The translations under genes were made by a program, and so were the position numbers. Positions 49,459-58,800 of a stretch of DNA of 64,000 nucleotides are shown piece after piece. How positions within the stretch are numbered: the first letter of the stretch is position 1; each line of letters opens with the position of its first letter. The stretch covers positions 2,655,824 to 2,719,823 of the forward strand of contig SSBO01000003.1 of assembly GCA_005281725.1 (NCBI GenBank), read 5' to 3'. The notes beneath the pieces are model-generated. The model was given only the letters and a program-made list of their open reading frames with translations. It did no database searches and was not told the DNA's origin. The DNA comes from Wuchereria bancrofti. Taxonomy: Eukaryota; Nematoda; Chromadorea; Rhabditida; Onchocercidae.

Positions 49459-50919
49459 ATGCATAAAATATTGGCATATTTTAATATTTTATTATTGATA
49501 GCTGTAATGTTCAATGATAGTAAAAGTGTAGGAGCGGTAATAGTTCCTTATTTTCGTCACCAACGTCATCCATTCAGGGAAATATTACGACAGCCTTTAT
49601 TAATTGTACCAGTTGCTGATAGGGTTTGTCGTCTTTTTCCATTCATCACTTTCATAATTAAATAATTTATAAATTGAAATAGTATTAATGGACTTAATAG
49701 TATAATATCACTGATTTCTTTCATGTAAAATTCAATAGATGATAGAAATATATATTATGATAATAATTGATATTGTAGAGGTTAATTTCAGTTGACAAAT
49801 GAATTATTTAATTTCTTTTACATATTTGATGCAAAAGCAATTCATGTAAAATTAGAGAATTTTCAGAAAATTTTTTTCACTTATATTGTTTATTTCGTTT
49901 AATGCAAAAGTTAGATAAATAATAAACAAATATTTAATTTGTCAATTATTCAAAATATCTTCTCAGCATCTCAATTTTTTCATTTTGTTCTTTTACTTGA
50001 AAGAACTGATGAGAATTTGATAATATAGATAAATAAATTACTCATATAATGATAAAAGAGTCTTTTAGAAGAGTGAAATTGATAATATAATGATTTTCAA
50101 AAGAATTTCAATAGATTTATCACAGTTTGCATATTTTCCAATCTATCTATGTATTACCTATTGTCATCTTCAACGTCGTAATGTTTTCTTATTCGGAAAA
50201 TAACTAACTATTCATCGCTTTAGATACACAATAGAATGTTTATCTCTCTTAATTCTTCTTTGGCTGCTTTTCCTTCTTTAAAATTAATTTAGCTCATTGC
50301 ATGCATGGCTTTGCTAATAGTTTATTTGATGCAGAATTTCAAAAGGATAGTAAAAAAAGGAAAGTAAGTTGTAAGATAATAATTAATAATAATAGTAATG
50401 ATAACATAATAATAATAATAATAACAATAATAATAATAATGAACAATAGCAGTAGTAATAATAATAAAATAATAATTATAATGAATAATAATAGATAATG
50501 ATAATAATAAACATTTCTTCATATATAATTTCTTTTAATAATAGATTGCATGGTATAAATTCTTTCTGAAGTTAAAAAATTGAATTTCTGAAAAATTATA
50601 GTGATTCTTAGGTAGCTTCCAGATATATGCATATTTTCATTCTATTGAAATTAAATTTTAAGCAAGTGTCAGATTAAAAGTTAGTTTTAAATAATTGAAG
50701 TTAAATGACCTTTTTTCTGTTCTTTTCTTTGTTTTTTTTGTTTTCTTTTTTTTGTTTTTGTTTATAGGCAAACATTTTTATAATCGTCTTTCATTAATTT
50801 CTTAGAAATGTGACAAACTGGCAATTAACGACAAAGAAAAGAGAATAGTACAAATAATGATCAGATTAACAAAAGGATCTGTTATATCAAGTGCACGCAC
50901 ACAGCCAACAACATTCTAG
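49459..50919 (+). CDS. candidate small secreted protein B (probable peptide precursor), about 116 aa
   Basis: First exon: ATG at 49459, 2 nt after TTTTCAG, with a strong signal peptide (MHKILAYFNILLLIAVMF) and then a basic/hydrophobic stretch (VPYFRHQRHPFREILRQP, LLIVPVADR). Second exon 50293-50363 after ATTTAG encodes HCMHGFANSLFDAEFQ and KDSKKRK and leaves by a strong GTAAGT. Third exon 50806-50919 after TTTCTTAG joins in phase 0 and encodes KCDKLAINDKEKRIVQIM, ending in TQPTTF and TAG. The second-third join is clean. The first-second join needs a phase-1 exit at about 49627 (GTCGTC, poor donor); a small unseen exon is possible. There are two cysteines and a polybasic KKRKK site suited to convertase cleavage. 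Family not recognised. Confidence 0.5.
50385..50515. repeat. AAT trinucleotide microsatellite
   Basis: Roughly 125 bp of AAT/ATA units with scattered interruptions, starting 20 bp after the second exon of candidate B. Open frames across it (poly-Asn/Ile) are artefacts. Confidence 0.9.
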
Positions 50920-51380
50920 TTAGCCAATATAATTAATTTCAATTTGCTAAGAGAGATAATATTTCAACCATTTCAAAGAAATTGTAAATTCATATGGTAA
51001 GCAAGCTGGCATAACAATTGAAAGGATTAATTACGTTTCGGGAATTTGCTAATTTTACTTCTTAAAGTTGCTACGTCATGAAAGTGGTCATATCCACGTC
51101 TAAATTTGTCGTAGTCAAAGCTAGAAATGAGCGGAAGTAATTTGCTAGCTTGTAAATTTCAATGCAAAATTTAAAATTAAAATTCATTAAGTAGTTGATA
51201 AATAAAGCTGATCTGCATTAAAAAAATTTCAACTTTCCTGTTTGTCAGATACTTTTAAAATTATTAGATTTTATTATTAAAGTCATTTTTGGAAAACTAT
51301 TATTTTCTTAGAAAATTCTTTTTCTAAATTGAGTATTTTCAGAAATTATAAGCAGTTAAACGAAATCGTTTAATTGCACC

Positions 51381-51662
51381 TATTTTAACGTCCCTTTTCT
51401 CCAAATAAAACACCCACTTTCTTTCTTAATAATGAGACGTATCATTTTTTATGTCATCACCTAAGCAATAAAGATATTTTAACGTCCCTTTTCTCCAAAT
51501 AAAACACCCACTTTCTTTCTTAATAATGAGACGTATCATTTTTTATGTCATCACCTAAGCAATAAAGATATTTTAACGTCCCTTTTCTCCAAATAAAACA
51601 CCCACTTTCTTTCTTAATAATGAGACGTATCATTTTTTATGTCATCACCTAAGCAATAAAGA
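51381..51662. repeat. 94-bp tandem repeat, three essentially identical copies
   Basis: Units start at 51381, 51475 and 51569, each opening TATTTTAACGTCCCTTTTC and closing CACCTAAGCAATAAAGA. I see no mismatches between copies until the last few bases. Each unit holds two AATAAA hexamers and an inverted-looking TAATAATGAGACGTATCATT. It lies 460 bp after the stop of candidate B, so it may sit in that gene's 3' flank. Near-perfect identity implies recent expansion or homogenisation. Confidence 0.95.
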
Positions 51663-52086
51663 TTTTGAATCTGATGGATTTGTATTATGATATGAGGAAG
51701 CAAAATGGAGGATCAGAGATCAAAAATTACTGATTACATCACTGCTATGATAACAGAGTGTAACTGCCTATCAGGAAATATAAGCTTCATCTTATTTCTA
51801 GGCAAATATTCCAGAAGTCCATGTTGGCTATTACTATTTTATACAAGAATTTAACTCTTCATTAATTTATGAATTGCTTAATATAAGCTAGTTGACAAAA
51901 TATGGATTTATATCAGTTAGCAACAAGCAATTTATGCTATTTGTCAACACATAAAATATGACCAGTAATTCCTATAAAATATTTCGGTGACAGTTTCTAA
52001 CCTAATCATAGAATAGCTAATATCAAGATTAAATCTGGCAAGATAATTTCCTTAAGATTCAAATTTTCAAGATGCATAGCCTTATA

Positions 52087-52818
52087 TTATTTGAAAATAA
52101 ATTTCAATTGCTCACTATGGGTAAAAATTTCATTAATGCAACAACTTATTACATCTATAGGATCGTTACCTGTTTGGAACAATGCTAATGACACAGAAAC
52201 GATCCCAACCGGATAATGAATTCGATTATGCCGATGATTTCGATCCAACGCAAATATTCCTTTGAGAAGAGTGCATTCAATTAATTGATAAATAAATATC
52301 ATTGGAGAAGAAAAAAACATTCCACATCTTTCTTTTCTTGCTAACAGTTCGATAATGGCCTCTGATGAAGTAGACGCTACTGTATCTGTCATTTGACACT
52401 TCTATACATTTCGCATTTATTAAAATTTAACTTGATTTCAGTATCCTTTATTCATTCCATCATTTGACAAGTTAATGCAAAAGAATGAAGAAACAAAGAT
52501 GAAGAAAACTTAAGTCTTTATAGAGTTAAACAGAATTACCGGGAAGTGTCAATTTGATTATCTATTAAAACTATCACAAAGTTCAGATTGCTACAATTTT
52601 GACTGTTATCCTAAAATTGTATACCTTTAATATTAGCAGTATATATCGGTACAAATGCTAGCACTACCTTTTAACAATCAGTTTTGGAAAAGTACCATCC
52701 AGATTTTTCTCTTCCAATCCTACATCATTATTGGTACAAGACAGAAGTATAGTTGTATATTTTAGTGAAATTGATAGAAATGGGTTGAATACAATAAATG
52801 TATTAGCAACAGATAAAA
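52087..52818 (-). CDS. exons of an unrecognised minus-strand gene (3' part)
   Basis: Exon-like piece 52818-52668 follows TTGTTCAG and leaves by AG|GTAGTG in phase 2. It encodes SVANTFIVFNPFLSISL and NNDVGLEEKNLDGTFPKLIV. A 16-nt piece, 52610-52595 (after TTTTAG, exit GTAGCA), converts the phase to 0. The last piece, 52401-52087 after TGTATAG, encodes MTDTVASTSSEAIIELLARK, ERCGMFFSSPMIFIYQLIE, ALDRNHRHNRIHYPVG and DPIDVISCCINEIFTHSE to a TAA. Without the micro-exon the ATG at 52392 could instead start a separate 101-residue protein. Codon use and composition look genuine, especially in the last piece. No family recognised; upstream exons were not found. Confidence 0.38.
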
Positions 52819-55816
52819 CTGAACAATGAGACAATTTTATGTTTTTCCCTTCTTTCTTTTTTTTGAAAACAGCCACTCGTTTTTCCCAAAAGATTTAAAT
52901 TTTCTGATGAAGCAGAAAAAATCTGGAGAATATTCGTTCACGTCAAATTAATGTGACTCCAAGTTAAGTTTGTTTTTTATCATGTTGTTCCCTTTTTTCG
53001 TCTATGAAGTTGTTTCTCATAATAAATAAATTTTTAATAAAAGAACTCTCCGTTAGCTGTTTAACAAACAAGAAATGTTTGCCTTCATTTAAAAGTATAC
53101 ATCAATTTATGGTTAAATAGAAATATTTTGAATAATAACGGTTACGATAACAACAATCCAAACAATTGCAAATAACAATAGTTTCAGTAAAAAACTGAAC
53201 ATTTTTTCCTTCTCCTTTTCAATTCATTGCAAGATTCTAAGGTTATTTAAAAAAAATCGAAACTTCTCAACTTTCTCCGTTAAATTGCTTCCTGTAAATA
53301 AATAAGTTACTTGATATTGCAGAAGGAAATGAAATTGAACATTATTCGAGAAGAAAGCGAAATTGGCATGATTTAATGAATTTAAATGATAGACAAACAT
53401 TTACGTGAAAAAAAAAGAAAAGAAAAATGAAAAAATGAAATTTAACGAGAAAGAAATGAATAATTTAATTGATGAAACCGATTATTATAAAGGATAAAAA
53501 ATTAAGTGAAAACAAAGATTCCAAATTTGTAATGTTGTTTATAGATATTTTATATGCAAATGTATATCATATATAATATATTTATGTCATAGTCATTAAC
53601 AGAAGAAACTACAGTAATTTTAGTTCGTACAACTTAAAGATAACATAAAGTACAGAATTAGTTAACAAGAATTGTCAGCTATATTCAATTCTAGAATGTT
53701 TCTTCAAATTTTGTTACGTAAGTAGTGATATATATGTCTCGAAAGGGTTAAATTTGTAAATTCTCAAGTAGCACACAGATAATTACTCAAAATACAGATA
53801 AGTGAAATAAAAGTGATAACTTTCATAAGGTACCTAATAAATTATTGAACATTTAATCATTCCTGGTTTTAAATGTAGATTGTTATGATCAGAGAGAGAC
53901 AGCGAGAGAATTTTTGCAACGAATCCACAAATAGCTTATTGATTTTTCTTTTTTTCGCTTATCTGAAGAATTACTGTTACCAATAATGCTCTTGAAAGAT
54001 TTAAAGAAAGTTTTCAGCTTCTTGGATGTAATAAATATAGTAATACATGCCTAATGTATAGAATACTGATTGCCCTTTCTCTCTCTCTCTCCCTCTTTTT
54101 ATCTATACAGAGATGAAAAACAAATCAGATATGGAAATAAGAATCTAATGATTTCTTCCAAACACAATCAAATTCGTTTCATTCTTATTTATTCAAGAAA
54201 TGAAGCCTCTAATTGGATTTAATTTTGCTGTAAAGCATGAAAAGTCATTACTATCACTGTTAAAAGTTAAGCTAGTTTGATATTATATACTTTGTGATTG
54301 AATAAAGTTGGAAATGTTTTCTTACAAGAAACTTAGTTCCAAAAATTTGTCCACAGCTATGAAAGATGTAAGTTAAGTATTGCTTGAATCTTTACTTCAG
54401 CGACTGAACAAGAGAGATCAGAAGTGTTTCACATTCAATTTGTCAATGGGAACGGGAATACTTTGAATCAATATAATAAGGAAAAACTTTCATTCGGTAT
54501 ACGAGTGATAAAACCAAATAGCATAATATCAATAAATTAACATAAAACATACTGTAATCATTGAACATTATAACTATATTTGTTAGTAAATATCTTCACA
54601 CATATTTAATTAAAAAATACAGCTTTTAAATTACAAAACTATAAATCACCAACGCAACTCTCCCACACTGCACATAAGAAGATGATCGAATACTCTGACC
54701 AGAACAAATCACTGATAAGGACAAAGCAAACCAATCTTACTTCCTTCACTTCAATCATGCCGGGATGCAATTCGGTATCTCACTGGCGATAACCAGTGTC
54801 CTCTTTCACTTCTTGATGCCTAATTTTTATTCTACTCCAAGCGCAAGTGTGCAAGTGTACATGTCACAAATTTAAGTAAGGAAATTCTCTGTAGCTTATT
54901 ATTCACTTTTTTTGTACTGTATTTACGAAAGTAGCATTGGGTGTACACCTATTTTACATTACGTGAAAAGTACATAACTGATGCACAATTGTTTGATTGC
55001 AGTATGTAAAGAAGTCATCATAAGTCCTGAACTTACGTGAAAAATCTGGATGTATACACTACTAAGTTTACTGCATATTCCGTAATTTTACTTGGAATAG
55101 GCTTAATGATGCTTTATTGATTACGAGTGTTTTTGAATCAGTTCAACTATTTTTAACCAGGTTAGATACCTAGAAAAAGCGAAGAATTTTTATATTTTTA
55201 AGTTTCTATCTATTGGACATCTTTTTATCTACGTTGTTTTAATACCTACCTATTGTTGATGAAATAATCATCAACTCAAATATAATACGCATTTCCTTGA
55301 TTTAATTTAAATTTTCTCAAAATTTTGCAAGAGAAAAAGACTGATTTTTGTATTAATAAAACCAAGCTGCCTAATACTATTAATAGGCTAAGTTTGATTT
55401 TGTTAATATAAAAGTTGATTTTTTTCTGTAAATTTTGAAACAATTCAAATTAAATTTTTTTTTGTATTCTAGATATGTTACAAATTGCTCAGTTTCAATG
55501 ATAATTCCAATAATAACGGATATCTGTTTCGATACGTACAATTTACTTGACCTTGTCTTTTTATTATAGATAAATTTAATCAAATAAATTACGATGGATT
55601 TTAGCTACAAGCATTATCAAGTTATTCACAGCCGATTCAAACAATTTATATTTTTAATGTATTTCGGTACTACTAGAATATATCGAAGTAAACGATGCAG
55701 CGTGTCATTCTATAGTATTTTTATAAAATTGTGTCCGGAATTGATCAAATTTTAGTGATTTGTACTATAATTTTACTGATAGAATCTAAGCTTAGTGTTG
55801 TGTTTTTCCTTTCTAG
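52819..55816. other. intergenic region before pink-1
   Basis: AT-rich DNA without a supported gene. A CT run lies near 54075-54100. A GC-richer patch at 54640-54860 contains a perfect small hairpin (separate entry) and might be a promoter or a small RNA locus; no tRNA or snRNA signature was recognised there. Confidence 0.4.
54781..54798. repeat. 6-bp perfect hairpin in a GC-richer patch
   Basis: CACTGG, loop CGATAA, CCAGTG. It is short, so chance is possible, but it lies at the centre of the least AT-rich part of the 52.8-55.8 kb gap. Confidence 0.35.
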
Positions 55817-55825
55817 ATTTGAAAA

Positions 55826-58800
55826 ATGCGAAAGTTTTGGTTTGCACTACGATTTTTGTTGAAACGATCCAGTACTACAATTCTGCGTTATGGTCGTCCG
55901 ATATTAAAAAGTAAAGTGCTTGGTCGTGATTTAACGGTTTGCCTTCTTTCTCTTTAAAGAGAATAGATAGAAAGTTTACTTTGGAGGTATTATTGGGTAA
56001 GAGATTGTAGATGAGATGAAAGAGTATCTAAATTTTTTATGTCGAGAGGAGAAATACTGTAATATTACTGGTCTTCAAATGGAACTTGCCATTCCTTTCA
56101 TACTTCCATTATTAATTAAAGATGTCAGTGTCATAAAAATATATATATATATATATATATATGTAAATCCAGATTGGATGGGATTGAGTTATTCCATTTT
56201 TTTAAAAGAATCTTTTAAATAAATAATCTTGGAATCTTTTATTTTTGAATTCTGTTGTACCATATCATTATTTTAAGCTCTGGAGGCGAATTATAATACG
56301 ACCACTTGCGCTGACAAGTTATCAGAAGAATTGGAGAAATAACAATTTGTGGGGTATCAATCGATCAAATAGACCTTTATTGAAAATTTATTCTAACCCT
56401 GATGTTTCGGAAAGAATTAAGGTAATATCACTTTTTATTAATACTAATCAAGAACTAGGAAAATTATTTAGTTGATAAACCCGGTTATCTGTTAGAGGAA
56501 TTATTAATAACGCAGGAAGAATAGATTTCTCGGTTGTAAAGGATTTTTTAGAATTCATTTGATGCTAATTCTCTGGAAGATTTTCTCACCGTGCATAACC
56601 TTTGCATTTTTGTGTTTCACTGACTGAAAGAATGATAATTACTGACATTTTCAGAAGTTATTTCAAACAAACACAAGGTATAATAGCGGATTACGAGTTG
56701 TGGAAATACCCAACAGGCTTGAGGACTATGACATAGGTGAAATACCGTTAATATGTATTATTGGAATAATTTTAAATATATTGCTCTTCTCCCTCCTGTA
56801 TAATGGCTTATCCTTCGCTGTATATCCTTTTCTACTAGGATGAAATAACGGTAGTAGTGGAAGAAGAAATCTTATATCCATACCCATTCACTAATCGCTT
56901 GAACGAAAAATTACATCGTTTGGGTTAATTTTTAGAGAGAGGAAGGAAGCAAAAGGTTAAGGAGCTGACTGTAGAAACTTTTGTCTTGCTAATTCGTTTT
57001 TTATTTTTCTGTAATATGCATCGTTCACTTTTTTCTTTCACTTCCATCCTTTTTCCATTTTTGTCTAATGAAGGTTGAATATTTCGATTGAAAGAGTGAA
57101 AGGAAAAAGAATGCTTTTCTCCTGACAATCGTAATTAAACATTTGTTGAATTCAATTTTGAATGTCTAATTTTCAGTTTTTTTTTAAATTGTACAATCAT
57201 CTGTATTGCCAAAGTTTTCATTTGAAGGTAGTAATATTGCTTGCGGTTGTGATGCTGCTGTATATGAAGCGCGTATACGTACACTAGAGAAAGCTGAAAG
57301 GCTTCCTTCTAGCATTTGTACAAACTTACCTTTCACTTCTTTTTCACAAAGGAAGCAATCGGTTACGAAAGATCCTGTTGTTGTTAGTTTTTTTCTTTCT
57401 TTTTTTCAAATTTATTGAGGTATTGAGTTTCTGAAAAGTCGACGGAACTAGTTTGCTCAAATTAAAAACAGAAATTTTTTTTCAAAATGCACTGCGTTAG
57501 TTTTTCTTCTTTTATTTCAATTTAAATAAAAAAATGTTACACATAGGCATACCCATATGCACTGAAAATAATGTATAATTATGAATTCGATACGTCAGAA
57601 AGGCATCTGTGGATGGATATGGGTACAGAACTGGTACCACTCATCGAAAAACCGCCAGAACTAATTGGTTTTATGGCCAAGTACGTTATGTTTTTTCAAT
57701 CAGTTTTTATACTTTTTTTTTTAAATGGATTTTACGAAATTCATATCAATTTTTCACCAAATATGAAGGTTAGAGTCACGCAAATAACACTTTACATTTT
57801 AAAGGATAATGAAAATTAAGATTTTTGCAGTATGACTTTTTTACCGCATGAGCATCCAAATATAGTGCAAATGTATAAAGCATTCACGGATTGTATGCCA
57901 GTACTGGAGGATGCTCAACGTTTGTATCCGGAAGCTCTACCAACAGCTGGTTTTTATGGATTGATTGTTGATGAACCCAAAACACTATTTATAGTTATGA
58001 GAAGGCAAATAACTTGCGGTACTTCAGTAGGTTAAAGTTCTTAACATAATTTTTACATATATTTCCTTTGCTCACCTTGACTTTTTTGTCTATCTTATAG
58101 TAAAAGTAATGAGTTGAAAAATTTAGAGTAAAATTTTTGCTTGTTAGATATGAAGATAATGTCTTTCATTTCCTATTTTGGGAACCTGTCGACAGAAATT
58201 TATGAAAATAATGCTCCAGTTTTCAGATACCGAATGACTTTACGAGAATACGTACTTACGCATAAAAGAAATTATTGGTTTGGTAAGATCATGTTTGGAC
58301 AACTTCTGGAAGCAATTGTTTACCTTTATAGTCATCGAATTAGTCATCGCGATATAAAATCAGATAATATTCTACTCGATTTCAATTCCGATGGCAAATT
58401 TTTTATTGATTTTTCTTTCCCTTATTTATTTCAGTTTGAAGTTGGCATCTCACATCTTTCTTTTTAAGCAGTGCTTTTTTTATGTCCTAAAAATTACTTA
58501 CAAAAAGTTTTTCCCTTTGTCTTTCAGATGTTAGGACAGCTACTTCTTTCATTATGTTTACAAAATATCTTATTTAGATGATGCTCCACATTTGGTACTG
58601 AGCGATTTTGGTTGTGCATTAGCAACAGGGTCTTGGAAAGTACGTTACGACGTGGATACGGTCCATCTTGGAGGAAATTTGGCACTAAGAGCTCCAGAAG
58701 TAAACTCTTTCATAGTTTATTCGATATTTGATTTTTCCTTCAAAAATTTATTTAGTGTTGGATTTTCTTATGATTGAAAGAATTTACAACTTGACACATT

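Noticed and set aside
50301..50522. Poly-Asn/Ile and poly-Tyr open frames over the AAT array
   Set aside because: They are translations of a trinucleotide microsatellite; only the first 63 bases are kept, as part of an exon of candidate B.
54750..54800. Possible tRNA
   Set aside because: Only a 6-bp stem is seen; no cloverleaf, no A or B box in the right places.
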